Numbered from the stretch's first letter, positions 7,105 through 18,911 are shown. The stretch is DNA of 64,000 nt from Comamonadaceae bacterium (GCA_009996515.1 JAACZV010000005.1:124001-188000), one strand, 5' to 3'. The notes: generated by a model from the letters alone, not told the origin. Made by a program: numbers and translations.

Positions 7105-8013
7105 TCACGGCCGGGCCGCGAGGCCCGCGCGCGGATCGGGGTACTCGGCCAGCAGCCGCGGGCAGCCGCCGGCCCAGGGTGCGGCGGCGTCGCCCGGCCA
7201 GTCGCGATAGGCCAGCATGCGGCCCGCCACCGTGGCCGGCATGCGGCCGCGGTCGGCAAGGTCGATCAGCTGCGCGCGGGACAGGTGCTCGGCGCCGGGA
7301 AAGCGCTGCACGCGCCGGGTCTGCCCGCCGGTCAGCTCGCGCAGGACGCATTCCTCCATCAGATAGGCCACGTACTCGTCCCTCAGCCCGTCGTCGGCGC
7401 GGCGCAGGTTGACGTGGGTGTCGAAGTGCAGCAGCTCATGGACCACGGTGCCGAGGGTTTCCGTCACCCAGTAGCGCGTCCACTCGCAGTCGGTCTGCGC
7501 GGGCAGCTGGCTGGCGACATGGATGCGCAGGCGCTCCGGCCGGCCCACCGACCACCTGGCCCCGCTGGACGCCTGCTGCGGCAGCACCAGCTCCAGGCCC
7601 ACCTCGGGCAGCGGCCGCTGGCCGTACCAGGCCGCCATCAGGCGCTCCAGGCGCCCGGCCGCGCGATCCAACTGCTCGCGCGGGCTCTCGCAGCCCTCCC
7701 CGGCGGCATGCAGCCGTGCCCGCAGCGCCGGCGCCTCGGACGGCCGGCCGCTCAGCCGCAGCAGCGCCCCGCCCAGCGGCACCGGGGCGGCGTCGATGTC
7801 CTGGGCCGCATCCGGCCCCTGCTCGCCCACCCGCCACGTGGACAGGGCGATGGCACGGCCAAAGGGCAGGTTCTGGTACCCATAGAGGTTGACGGCCGGC
7901 TGGGCGCCCGCCTGCGAGGGTTGCAGGGCTCGGGCCAGCCACGGCGACAGCGATGAACAGCCTTGCAAGGCCAGGACACAGAGGATTGCCAACCGACGCA
8001 CGAGCATGTCCAC
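7105..8013 (-). CDS. Putative lipoprotein with an HExxH zinc-peptidase motif
   Basis: 302 residues. A lipoprotein signal peptide with lipobox LQGC (Cys at about residue 19) predicts anchoring to a periplasmic membrane face. Near residue 193 it contains VHELLHFDTHVN, a HExxH motif (HELLH) of the kind that binds catalytic zinc in metallopeptidases; the downstream EYVAYLMEECV could supply the third ligand (Glu). Several Cys residues (CES, DCEW, EECV) could form disulfides. I do not recognise the family beyond this motif. It faces the small membrane protein at 8140 across 126 bp. Codon use is normal for the region. Confidence 0.8.
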   Translation of the reverse strand: MDMLVRRLAILCVLALQGCSSLSPWLARALQPSQAGAQPAVNLYGYQNLPFGRAIALSTWRVGEQGPDAAQDIDAAPVPLGGALLRLSGRPSEAPALRARLHAAGEGCESPREQLDRAAGRLERLMAAWYGQRPLPEVGLELVLPQQASSGARWSVGRPERLRIHVASQLPAQTDCEWTRYWVTETLGTVVHELLHFDTHVNLRRADDGLRDEYVAYLMEECVLRELTGGQTRRVQRFPGAEHLSRAQLIDLADRGRMPATVAGRMLAYRDWPGDAAAPWAGGCPRLLAEYPDPRAGLAARP

Positions 8014-8139
8014 CTAACTTGTTTCCTGCACGCCATTCTGTCCGGCACCGCCCCCGCCACGGGAGGCGGCATACCCGCAAGGCCTGCGCCCCCGCGGTTG
8101 AGCTAGGCTGCGCGCCGTCGCATCAGCTTCGCCCGCTCC

Positions 8140-8520
8140 ATGCTGGAAATCGTCTTCGAACTGCTGGCCGAACTGCTCTTCCAGGTGGTCGGCGAAGTGC
8201 TGGTGGAGCTGGGCCTGCATTCCATCGCCGCGCCCTTGCGCAAGAAGCCCAAGGTCTGGCTGGCCGTGCTGGGCTATGCGCTGCTGGGGGCCTTGCTCGG
8301 TGCACTGAGCCTGTGGGCCTTCCCCAGCCACCTCACCCGCGAGGGCTGGCCGCGGCTGGCCAACCTCGTCGTCACGCCGCTGCTCGCGGGGCTGGCGATG
8401 GCGCTGCTCGGCCGCTGGCGCGCGCGCCGTGGCGAACCGGTGCTGCGCATCGACCGCTTCGCCTGCGGCTACCTGTTCGCGCTGGCCGTGGCCGTCGTGC
8501 GCTTCAACTTCGCGGGCTGA
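8140..8520 (+). CDS. Small integral membrane protein, unknown function
   Basis: 126 residues with an amphipathic Leu/Val/Glu-rich N-terminus (residues 1-25), a first hydrophobic helix (WLAVLGYALLGALLGALSLW, about 44-63), a second (LVVTPLLAGLAMALL, about 81-95) and a third short one at the C-terminus (CGYLFALAVAVV). Arg/Lys residues flank the helices (RKKPK, RWRARRG). No recognised domain. A -10-like TAGGCT lies at 8104-8109, giving a leader of roughly 25 nt; the same 11-mer GCTAGGCTGCG recurs before the secreted-protein gene at 23994. It may be co-transcribed with the gene starting at 8533, 12 bp downstream. Confidence 0.75.
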   Translation: MLEIVFELLAELLFQVVGEVLVELGLHSIAAPLRKKPKVWLAVLGYALLGALLGALSLWAFPSHLTREGWPRLANLVVTPLLAGLAMALLGRWRARRGEPVLRIDRFACGYLFALAVAVVRFNFAG

Positions 8521-8532
8521 GGCCGTCTTCCC

Positions 8533-9402
8533 ATGAGCCCCGCCCGCTGGACGCTGATCTTGCTGGCCGCGCTGACCGGCGTGGGTGCGGCCCTGCATGC
8601 GCTGCAGACACCCCCCGCGCCGGCCAGTCCGCCAGCGGCCCAGGCCCCGGCTGCCGCTGCGGCTCGGCCGCTACACCTGCCCGCGCCGCTGGCGGCCAGC
8701 CGCGCACAGGACGGCAGCGCCTCCCGGGCCGCGACGCCTCCAGGCTCCACGGTGCAGGCCGCCGCCACGCCCCGCATCGGCTCCGAAGGCTATGGCCCGC
8801 ACATCGACCGCGCGCTGGCCGGCACGGACGCGGGCCAGGCCTGGGAGGCGGTGCAATGGCTGCGGCAATGTGCGTCCAACCCGGCAAGGCGCCAAAGCTA
8901 CGAAAGCCTGCGCGGCGACCGCATCCCGCAGGAGCTGCTGACCCAGCTGATGCTGGAGGCCGACGCCGAGGAGCGCCTCTGCCAGACCGTCACCGCCTGG
9001 CACTGGGCCAGGCTGCAGGAGCTGGCACTGCGAGCGATCCGCGGCGAGGTGCCGAACGCGGCAAGCGGCTATGCCTCCATGGTCAAGGCCGGCGATATCG
9101 CGCCGGCGCCGCGCCAGCAAGTGGCCGACGCGCTACGCCGCGACGCGAACGCCGGTCAGCCGGGCAGCCTGGTCTTCGCGTTGGCGGAGGGCGCCGCCTG
9201 GGGCCTGAGCGACGACGAGCGGCTCGCCTACCTCATGGCCCTCAGCGAGCTGGACGGCCACGGCGGACCTGCTCTGGTCGAGTCATGGACATCGCAAGGC
9301 GCTTTGGCGTTCAAGACCGCGCCCACGTCACGGCAGCTGTCCGCTGCACGCGTCGCCGGACGGCAGATCGTCGATCGCGTGCGTGCCGGCCAAGCACCGT
9401 GA
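8533..9402 (+). CDS. Membrane-anchored or secreted hypothetical protein
   Basis: 289 residues. An N-terminal hydrophobic segment (WTLILLAALTGVGAALHAL, residues 6-24) acts as signal or anchor, followed by an Ala/Pro-rich linker to about residue 80 and an all-helical domain (residues 85-285) containing QWLRQCASNPARRQSYESLR and two Cys that could pair. No catalytic motif is seen. It lies 12 bp after the small membrane protein, so the two are probably one transcript, and it is convergent with the glutathione S-transferase gene, 7 bp away. The family is not recognised. Confidence 0.75.
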   Translation: MSPARWTLILLAALTGVGAALHALQTPPAPASPPAAQAPAAAAARPLHLPAPLAASRAQDGSASRAATPPGSTVQAAATPRIGSEGYGPHIDRALAGTDAGQAWEAVQWLRQCASNPARRQSYESLRGDRIPQELLTQLMLEADAEERLCQTVTAWHWARLQELALRAIRGEVPNAASGYASMVKAGDIAPAPRQQVADALRRDANAGQPGSLVFALAEGAAWGLSDDERLAYLMALSELDGHGGPALVESWTSQGALAFKTAPTSRQLSAARVAGRQIVDRVRAGQAP

Positions 9403-9409
9403 CCTCCAC

Positions 9410-10024
9410 TCAAGGCATGCCGTTGCCCACGTAGTCCGCAAACCCCGGCTGCGTGCTCAGCCGCTCCAGCCAGGCGTCCACGGCCGGCAGCTCGGCGCGG
9501 GCTATGGGCGCGTTCTTCCAGCGCTGGGCGGACAGGCCCAGCACGACGTCGGCCAGCGTGAAGCCGGCCCCCGTGACGAAGGCGCCCGTCTTGGCGAGCT
9601 GCCCGTCCAGCATGGCCATGTGCCGGTTCCAGCTCGCGACGCTGGCCGCCACCGCCTCGGGCGTGGCCGGCTGGCCGCGCACCAGCGCCATGAAGGCGAC
9701 GCGCCAGGCGTTGTTCAGCTCGCCGGCCTGCCAGTCCATCCACTGCTCCACGCGGGCGCGCGCCTGGGGTTCGGCGGGCAGCAGTGCCGTTTCGCCCTGC
9801 CGGTTCGCCAGGTAGCGGCAGATGCTGTTGCTCTCCCACAGCACGAAGTCGCCGTCGATGAGCACGGGGATGAGGCCGTTGGGGTTCAGCGCCAGGTACT
9901 CGGGTTCCTTGGGCGAGCGAAAGCCCGGCCCCCAGTCCTCGCGCTCGAGGTCCAGGCCCAGCTGGGCGGCGGTCCACATGACCTTGCGGACGTTGATGGA
10001 GGGGAGTCGGCCGAGAAGTTTCAT
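9410..10024 (-). CDS. Glutathione S-transferase family protein
   Basis: 204 residues. The N-terminal thioredoxin-like domain begins MKLLGRLPSINVRKVMW, with Ser in the usual glutathione-activating position, and has the cis-Pro and ES motifs (GLIPVLIDGDFVLWESNSI). The C-terminal helical domain contains the N-capping box region (FTLADVVLG). Such proteins conjugate or reduce electrophiles with glutathione in the cytosol; the substrate cannot be predicted. Its start overlaps the stop of the upstream 85-residue protein by 4 bp (ATGA), so it is the third gene of an operon with the YdeP-type oxidoreductase. Confidence 0.92.
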   Translation of the reverse strand: MKLLGRLPSINVRKVMWTAAQLGLDLEREDWGPGFRSPKEPEYLALNPNGLIPVLIDGDFVLWESNSICRYLANRQGETALLPAEPQARARVEQWMDWQAGELNNAWRVAFMALVRGQPATPEAVAASVASWNRHMAMLDGQLAKTGAFVTGAGFTLADVVLGLSAQRWKNAPIARAELPAVDAWLERLSTQPGFADYVGNGMP

Positions 10025-10270
10025 GATGGCGATGCCAGTTGTTGCGCGGCCTCGCGGCCAGCGGGGGTGAGGTGGGCGGTCCAGCGGCCCGCGTCGTCGC
10101 AGGCCAGGCGCACCCAGCCGGGGCCGCGCACGCCGGCGATGGTGGCGTCGCCCAGCGCGGTGCCCTCACGCAGCAGCACGCTGACGCGCTCGTCCAGCCG
10201 CTTGGCCAGCCGCGCGAGGGCCACGCCCCCGCCGTCGTCCAGCGCCAGCAGCAGCGGCAGCAGCCTGTTC

Positions 10271-10278
<8 letters not shown>
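10021..10278 (-). CDS. Small winged-helix-like protein
   Basis: 85 residues, no signal peptide or membrane segment. The pattern LAKRLDERVSVLLREGTALGD followed by VRLACDDAGRWTAHLTPAGREAAQQL looks like a compact winged-helix fold: a helix-turn-helix, then a wing ending in LTPAGREA, a phrase common in MarR/PadR-type proteins. It overlaps the oxidoreductase gene by 8 bp and the GST gene by 4 bp, so it is translated with them. A regulatory or accessory role for the oxidoreductase is inferred only from position. Confidence 0.7.
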
Positions 10279-12553
<2,275 letters not shown>

Positions 12554-12738
12554 GGCGAGCAGACTAGCAGCTGCGGCATGCGCGGTGCATGGGGCGGTGG
12601 GTGAGGCGGCGGGAATGATGGCGAGGCGGGGGCGCGGGCCTACCGGCGGTCGGGAGCGAGGTGAAGTTCGGGGGGCTATTGCGATAGGCGGATGGCGACA
12701 CCTTCTGCTCGCACGTCGACTGCCTCTTGCCAAGTAGC

Positions 12739-13365
12739 TCAACGAATCCGAGGAGGTGGAAAGTCGCCCGTAGTCACGAGCAGATCAACACCCCCCACCC
12801 GGTCTTCGCATCCCGATGTCCCTCGCCAAAGCCCCTGGACGACCATGACTGTGTATGTGTTGGTCACAGGACCGCGACGCCAAATATCCTGTGAGCATGT
12901 CCATGGTTGGCCGATTCGCCAGTCAGGCCCCAACCTGTCGATGAGCTCGCGCATTCGTTCCGCGCGCGGCCGGTCGTAACTCATCCTCACCGACAGGAAA
13001 TGGTTGCGCATCGCCATGCGTTGATCGTCGCCAAGACGCATTGCCAGGCTGAATCGCTCGCCGCTCGCTGCCGAGGGAACTTCACAGACCGTCTGACCGT
13101 TTGGTGGGTCATCATGGCACTGGGCAGCAAGCCGCTCGGACACAAGACGCAGCATCTGAGCAGTCCGTGCTGGATTCGGATCTGCGATCACCTCCTGCAT
13201 CAGGCTCAAGACCGCTTGCGCGTCACCGCAAGTTGCACAGCCTTCTGCCTGTGCAGCGATCTGGGCCGAAGTGGGCGACGCCAACGGTATGAAAAGGCCA
13301 CACAAGAGCGCGCGACACGCTGAAAAACGTGGATGGACTGCGCTTGGCACCTCACTACGAAGCAT
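12739..13365 (-). CDS. Secreted Cys-containing hypothetical protein (lower-GC gene)
   Basis: 208 residues if the ATG at 13365 is used (GGACGG precedes it by about 5 bases); a longer frame reaches 13443. A signal peptide with a hydrophobic core (ACRALLCGLFIPLASPTSA) precedes a mature domain with about six Cys (EGCATCGD, AAQCHDD, QTVCEV, WTCSQD, SGCEDR) that could form disulfides in the periplasm. No family recognised. Codon use and base composition are clearly less GC-rich than both sides, and the gene stands alone between an operon and a regulator, so recent acquisition is possible. The sequence reads like a natural protein, with few of the Arg/Pro/Ala runs of shadow frames. Confidence 0.65.
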   Translation of the reverse strand: MLRSEVPSAVHPRFSACRALLCGLFIPLASPTSAQIAAQAEGCATCGDAQAVLSLMQEVIADPNPARTAQMLRLVSERLAAQCHDDPPNGQTVCEVPSAASGERFSLAMRLGDDQRMAMRNHFLSVRMSYDRPRAERMRELIDRLGPDWRIGQPWTCSQDIWRRGPVTNTYTVMVVQGLWRGTSGCEDRVGGVDLLVTTGDFPPPRIR

Positions 13366-13771
13366 ATGACCGTCCTGCATGACCAGTGGCTTGTGAAGTA
13401 TGTCGCCTGCCGCTGCGCGATCCATGCTGCAGTACTCGAACACCGGCTTGGTGCCCGTTGCTCTCGTTCAGTTGGTTCGGACGGGCGACTGCTCCTGGCC
13501 GAGAGCGCCCCACGGATGCGCATCAACTGAACGACCGCACCCCTAGCGATGCACCCCGGCGCAGCACCAATCTCCCTCATCACCCCGATCCCGACGACCA
13601 TGCCCGCCATGCCAATGGCCAGCAAGGCGGCACTCGGGGTGTCCAGCATCCAGTGGCACCGCACGCAGGGCGCACGGCACCGGCGCCGCTATCCTCCCGC
13701 CGTCAACCGCCAGCGCGCCGCCTCGGCAGTCGCCCGGCGGCAACCTCCCTGGTCCCAGCCCCTGCCCCCCG
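13366..13771. other. 406-bp gap, no confident gene
   Basis: This stretch separates the Cys-rich secreted protein from the NtrC-type regulator. Its left half is less GC-rich than the genome. A minus-strand frame (13206-13664) starts with a membrane-like stretch (LLAIGMAGMVVGIGVMREIG) but then runs antisense-like through the neighbouring gene in another frame; I do not call it. On the plus strand a -10-like TATCCT sits at 13690-13695, 76 bp before the regulator start. No tRNA, repeat or terminator was found. Confidence 0.5.
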
Positions 13772-15115
<1,344 letters not shown>

Positions 15116-15188
15116 GCGCCGCGCCGGGCCGCCCCGAGCCCACTCGCGCCCGCCTGGCGGGCCAGACCCAAGGCCCGAGGGTGCTGCC

Positions 15189-16553
15189 GTGACGCTGTCG
15201 CTGCGCACCCGCGCGCTGCTGTCCCTGGCGGCGGCGGCCGTCGTGCCGCCGCTAGTCATCCTGGGCGTGCGCCGCACCGGGCTGGAGGCGGGCGTGGCAC
15301 TGGCCGCGGCCGTGCTGGTGATGCTGCCGCTGATCGCCTGGCTGGCCGCGCTGTGGCTGGCGCCGCTGCTCAAGCTCACGCGCGCGCTGGAAGGCGCCGT
15401 GCTGAGCTACCGCGACGGCGACTTCAGCCTCAACCTGGCGCCCGACGGCCCGCGCGAACTGGCCGCGCTGACGCAGTTGCACTCCGAGCTGGGCCTGGCC
15501 CTGCGCGAGCAGCGCCAGCACCTGTCGCAGCGCGAGCTGCTGCTGGACACCATCGTGCAGAACACGCCGGTGGCGCTGATGCTGACCACCGCGAGCGAGC
15601 GCATCGCCATCGCCAACCTGGCTGCCCGCCAGCTGCTGGGCGACGGCCGCAGCCTGACCGGGCTGGACTTCGCCACCGTCATCGCAGCCCAGCCGCAGAC
15701 GCTGCGCGAGGCGCTGGCCGGCGACGGCGACCGGCTGTTCACCGTGACGCTGCCCGACGGCTCGGAGGAGACCTTCCACCACAGCACCCGGGTCTTCCGG
15801 TTGCAGGGCCAGCCGCACCGGCTGCGGCTGCTGCGGCGCATGACGCGCGAGCTGTCGCGCGCCGAGGTGGCGACGTGGAAGCGCGTCATCCGCGTGCTCA
15901 GCCACGAGCTGAACAACTCGCTGGCGCCGATCTCGTCGCTGGCCCACAGCGGCGCCGAGCTGGCGCGGCGCGGCGACGTCGCCCGCCTGCCCCAGGTGCT
16001 GGCCAGCATCGGCGAACGCGCGTCCCATCTGCACAGCTTCCTGGCCGGCTATGCCAGCTTCGCCAAGCTGCCGGCGCCGCGCCGCGCCGCGGTGGACTGG
16101 GCCGCCTTCCTGAACCGGCTGGCCCTGCTGGGCGAGTTCCAGCTGGACGGCGAGCTGCCGGGCCAGCCCGGCTGGTTCGACGCGGCGCAGATCGAGCAGG
16201 CGCTGCTGAACCTGATCAAGAACGCGCATGAATCGGGCAGCGACCCGGACGAGATCCGGCTGCGCCTGCGGCCGCAGGGCGGCGAGATCATCATCGAGGT
16301 GCTGGACCGCGGCCCCGGCATGAGCGACGCCGTGCTGGCCCAGGCCCTGCTGCCCTTCTACTCCACCAAGCGCAGCGAACCCGGCTCGCAGGGCGGCACC
16401 GGCCTGGGCCTGGCGCTGACGCGCGAGATCGTCGAGGCCCACGACGGCCGCATCGCGCTGGCCAACCGACGCAGCGGCGGGCTGCGCGTGGCGCTGCGGC
16501 TGCCCCAGCCCGCCGTCCCGCCGACTAGGGATGGCAGGCCCGGCAGCGCGTGA
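15189..16553 (+). CDS. NtrY-like sensor histidine kinase
   Basis: 454 residues from a GTG start; this start gives the N-terminus (V/M)TLSLRTRALLSLAAAAVV directly before the first transmembrane helix. Two membrane helices (about residues 10-25 and 35-58) with almost no periplasmic loop, a HAMP-like segment (ALEGAVLSYRDGDFSL), a PAS-like sensor domain (about 118-220), the H box VLSHELNNSLAPISSLAHS (His239), N box NLIKNAHESG, and G boxes (VLDRGPGMSD, GGTGLGLALTREIV). The near-absence of a periplasmic domain and the presence of PAS suggest a membrane or cytoplasmic signal. It partners the regulator that ends 73 bp upstream. Confidence 0.9.
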   Translation: MTLSLRTRALLSLAAAAVVPPLVILGVRRTGLEAGVALAAAVLVMLPLIAWLAALWLAPLLKLTRALEGAVLSYRDGDFSLNLAPDGPRELAALTQLHSELGLALREQRQHLSQRELLLDTIVQNTPVALMLTTASERIAIANLAARQLLGDGRSLTGLDFATVIAAQPQTLREALAGDGDRLFTVTLPDGSEETFHHSTRVFRLQGQPHRLRLLRRMTRELSRAEVATWKRVIRVLSHELNNSLAPISSLAHSGAELARRGDVARLPQVLASIGERASHLHSFLAGYASFAKLPAPRRAAVDWAAFLNRLALLGEFQLDGELPGQPGWFDAAQIEQALLNLIKNAHESGSDPDEIRLRLRPQGGEIIIEVLDRGPGMSDAVLAQALLPFYSTKRSEPGSQGGTGLGLALTREIVEAHDGRIALANRRSGGLRVALRLPQPAVPPTRDGRPGSA

Positions 16554-16611
16554 CAGACTGCGCCGCAGCGTCCGGGCCAGCGCCGGCCCGCCGCCCCGGG
16601 GAGCCGTCGCC

Positions 16612-17673
16612 ATGCCTGTCCACGCACGCTTTCACACCCTGGCCCTGCTGGGCCTGTCGGCCCTGGCCTGCGCCGCCCAGGCCCAGTCGCAGTACCGCGT
16701 CTTTGCCGAGGCCTACGGGCAGTACTACAACGCCGTGCAGACGACCAGCCCGGTCTTCGGCCTGGGCCCCGGCGGCAACCCCAACACCGTCTACGGCAGC
16801 ATCCTGTACGGCTACGACCATGCCGCCGCGTCCGCCTACGACCAGCTCACGCCCCTGCCCAGCGTGACGGCCGGCGGCAGCTGGGCCGGCGACGCCAGCC
16901 AGGGCATGACGACGGTGACCAGCCAGGCCTATGGCATGACCGACTGGGGCAGCAACCATGCCAGCGCCTCGACGTCGGGCTTCACCCCCGTCAGCCGCAG
17001 CTATGACGGCCAGTTCGTCGTCGGCGGCAGCAGCTGGCCCATGCATGTGGAGAGCAGCAACGCCAGCCTGGCCGTCGGGCACTCGGTCTGGGAGGAGCTC
17101 TACCAGATCGGCGGCGGCACCGGCACCGGCCAGTTCACCGGCACCGTGCACATCGACGGCACGCTGGCCGGCACGCTGGGCAGCGGCACCGCCATCCTGG
17201 ACTGGTCGCTGAAGACCTTCTCCAACCAACTCGTCGCCGCCCTCTCTGCCACCTACGACGCCGGCGCCGACCTGTGGTCGCTGAACATCTTCAGCAACGG
17301 CCAATGGAGCAGCAGCGGCGGCAACGGCCCGTTGACCATCAACCAGGACGTCATCGGCGGCTACAGCTTCACCTACGGCAAGGCGCTCTACCTGAAGTCC
17401 GAGCTGGTCACCAGCATCTCCGGCAACGGCGCGGCCGACTTCTCCAACACCGTGCAGTTCACCGGCATGTCGCTGCCGCAGAACTCCACGGTCTACGTGA
17501 TGTCCGGCGCCAATGCGGCGGACTACGGCATCGCCTTCGGCGGCAACGGCAGCGGCACGATCTGCGCCGATCTGGCCTGCGCGGTGGGCGCCCCCGTGCC
17601 CGAGCCGGGAAGCTATGCGCTGCTGCTGGCGGGCCTGGGCGTCGTCGCCTGGATCAAGCATCGCCGCCGCTGA
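16612..17673 (+). CDS. PEP-CTERM sorting-domain protein
   Basis: 353 residues. Sec signal peptide (HTLALLGLSALACAAQAQ), a Gly/Ser/Tyr/Asn-rich mature region of low complexity and beta character, and a C-terminal PEP-CTERM signal: VPEPGSYALLLAGLGVVAW followed by IKHRRR. Such proteins are exported, cut by an exosortase (EpsH/XrtA type) at the inner membrane, and usually end up in the exopolysaccharide matrix. No exosortase is in the window. The start has a Shine-Dalgarno-like GGGGAG eight bases upstream. It follows the NtrY-like kinase by 58 bp, so the two-component system may be near its own target, but that is inference. Confidence 0.9.
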   Translation: MPVHARFHTLALLGLSALACAAQAQSQYRVFAEAYGQYYNAVQTTSPVFGLGPGGNPNTVYGSILYGYDHAAASAYDQLTPLPSVTAGGSWAGDASQGMTTVTSQAYGMTDWGSNHASASTSGFTPVSRSYDGQFVVGGSSWPMHVESSNASLAVGHSVWEELYQIGGGTGTGQFTGTVHIDGTLAGTLGSGTAILDWSLKTFSNQLVAALSATYDAGADLWSLNIFSNGQWSSSGGNGPLTINQDVIGGYSFTYGKALYLKSELVTSISGNGAADFSNTVQFTGMSLPQNSTVYVMSGANAADYGIAFGGNGSGTICADLACAVGAPVPEPGSYALLLAGLGVVAWIKHRRR

Positions 17674-17743
17674 AGGGCCGCTGAAGGGCCGCCGCCGGGC
17701 GGCACGGCGGCCGTGAGCGAATGCGCAGCGAAGCCCGGTTTGC

Positions 17744-17783
17744 GGCCCCAGGGGATGACGCCCCCTGGGGCCCGCCCTAATAT
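17744..17783 (+). promoter_or_regulatory. Promoter with a perfect palindrome over its -35 region
   Basis: ATGACG (17755-17760), 17-bp spacer, TAATAT (17778-17783), placing the transcription start at about the ATG of the pseudokinase gene (17792). The -35 lies in the 7-base loop of a perfect 11-bp inverted repeat, GGCCCCAGGGG / CCCCTGGGGCC (17744-17754 and 17762-17772). The repeat may be an operator, or the terminator of the PEP-CTERM gene; it has no U run. Confidence 0.5.
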
Positions 17784-17791
17784 GCTGCGCC

Positions 17792-18820
17792 ATGCGCATG
17801 CCCAACCTGTCACTGCCGCCGCCGGCCGCTGCCGCCGCTGCGCTGGAGCCAGGCCAGGCCCTGGGCGTGTGGCGCCTGATCCGGCCCCTGCCCGACGGCG
17901 AGCAGGCCCATGCGGGCCAGTGGTACAGCGCCCACCATGCGCTGGCCACCGAGCAGCAGGCCGCCGTCCTCGTGCTGGACCGCAGCGACCAGGGCGCCGG
18001 CATCATGCTGCGCTATGCCGACCAGGCCGGCGACCTCGCACGGCTGCTACACCCCCACATCGCGGTGCCCAGTGACAGCGGCGTGACGCCCGACGGCCAC
18101 CCCTATCTGATCCTCGAGGGCCTGCATGGCGAGCCGCTGCTGCCGCGGCTGCCCCAGCTGGGCCTGCGCGAGCGCGTCGAGCTGCTGGTGCAGCTGTGCG
18201 AGGCGCTGCGCAGCGCCCACCAGCAGGGCTGGCTGCTGGCCGAGATCGATCCCGCCATGATCTGGCTGGACCCGGCCGGCAAGGTGCACCTGATGGGCCT
18301 GGGCCTGACCCGCATCCCCGACCCCGCCGATCCCTTCGACCGCGGCCTCAGCCTGGGCGCCTCGCCGGCCTTCATCGCGCCCGAACGCCGCAGCGGTGAG
18401 CCGCCCAGCCTGGCCAGCGAGGTCTATGGCCTGGGCGCGCTGAGCCGCGTCTTCATCTGCGGCTGGGAAGACACGCCCAAGGGCCTGGCACCGCTGCGCA
18501 GCGGCGCCGGCCAGCAGTGGCCGGGGCTGAAGCCGGCCCAGCAGGCCCAGCTCGACGCACTGCTTCTCGCCGCCATGGCCGAGTCGCCCGAGCTGCGCAT
18601 GCGCGGCGCGGAGAGTCTGGCCGACGGCTTGCGCGAGTGGCTGGGGCAGGGCCCGCAGCGCAGCGCCACGGCGGCCGCCGAGCCTGCCAAGCGCTCCGCC
18701 TGGTGGCGGCGCTGGCTGTGGCTGGGCGCCGCCGCCGGCCTGGGCCTGCTGGCCATGGCCGCCCGCGTCGTCGAGCCCACCGCGCCAACCGCCGCGTCCC
18801 ACAGCCAGCCGCGCGGCTGA
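17792..18820 (+). CDS. Membrane-anchored protein-kinase-fold protein, predicted pseudokinase
   Basis: 342 residues with the outline of a bacterial Ser/Thr kinase: N-lobe, hinge (PYLILEGLHGEPL, about 104-116), helix (LLVQLCEALRSAHQQG), activation-segment end SPAFIAPERRSGEPPSLASE with an intact APE motif (about 196-198), and VYGLGALSRVF. Every catalytic motif is degenerate: where HRDLKPxN is expected it reads LLAEIDPAMIW (146-157), DFG reads GLG, and no VAIK-type Lys is seen. A C-terminal transmembrane helix follows at about 305-325 (WLWLGAAAGLGLLAMAA), with a short Thr/Ser-rich tail. It is likely a non-catalytic scaffold or binding protein. The adjacent O-antigen-ligase-like gene is the nearest possible partner. 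TAATAT eight bases before the ATG suggests a leaderless mRNA. Confidence 0.8.
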   Translation: MRMPNLSLPPPAAAAAALEPGQALGVWRLIRPLPDGEQAHAGQWYSAHHALATEQQAAVLVLDRSDQGAGIMLRYADQAGDLARLLHPHIAVPSDSGVTPDGHPYLILEGLHGEPLLPRLPQLGLRERVELLVQLCEALRSAHQQGWLLAEIDPAMIWLDPAGKVHLMGLGLTRIPDPADPFDRGLSLGASPAFIAPERRSGEPPSLASEVYGLGALSRVFICGWEDTPKGLAPLRSGAGQQWPGLKPAQQAQLDALLLAAMAESPELRMRGAESLADGLREWLGQGPQRSATAAAEPAKRSAWWRRWLWLGAAAGLGLLAMAARVVEPTAPTAASHSQPRG

Positions 18821-18911
18821 GGCCCGCGCGACCTGCGCATTTGGGGGATTGCTTGGGGGTGCGCCCCGCGCAGGCCTCGGCAACAATGCGAGCCCCCACC
18901 CGGAGGTGCTC

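Noticed and set aside
13206-13664. Minus-strand frame with a membrane-like N-terminus (LLAIGMAGMVVGIGVMREIG)
   Set aside because: After the hydrophobic stretch it becomes Arg/Ser-rich and overlaps the Cys-rich gene in a different frame; no ribosome site. Kept only as a remark.
16530-16560. Sigma-54 -24/-12 site upstream of the PEP-CTERM gene (TGGCAGG...GC)
   Set aside because: Spacing between GG and GC is off by one and the -12 TTGC is missing.
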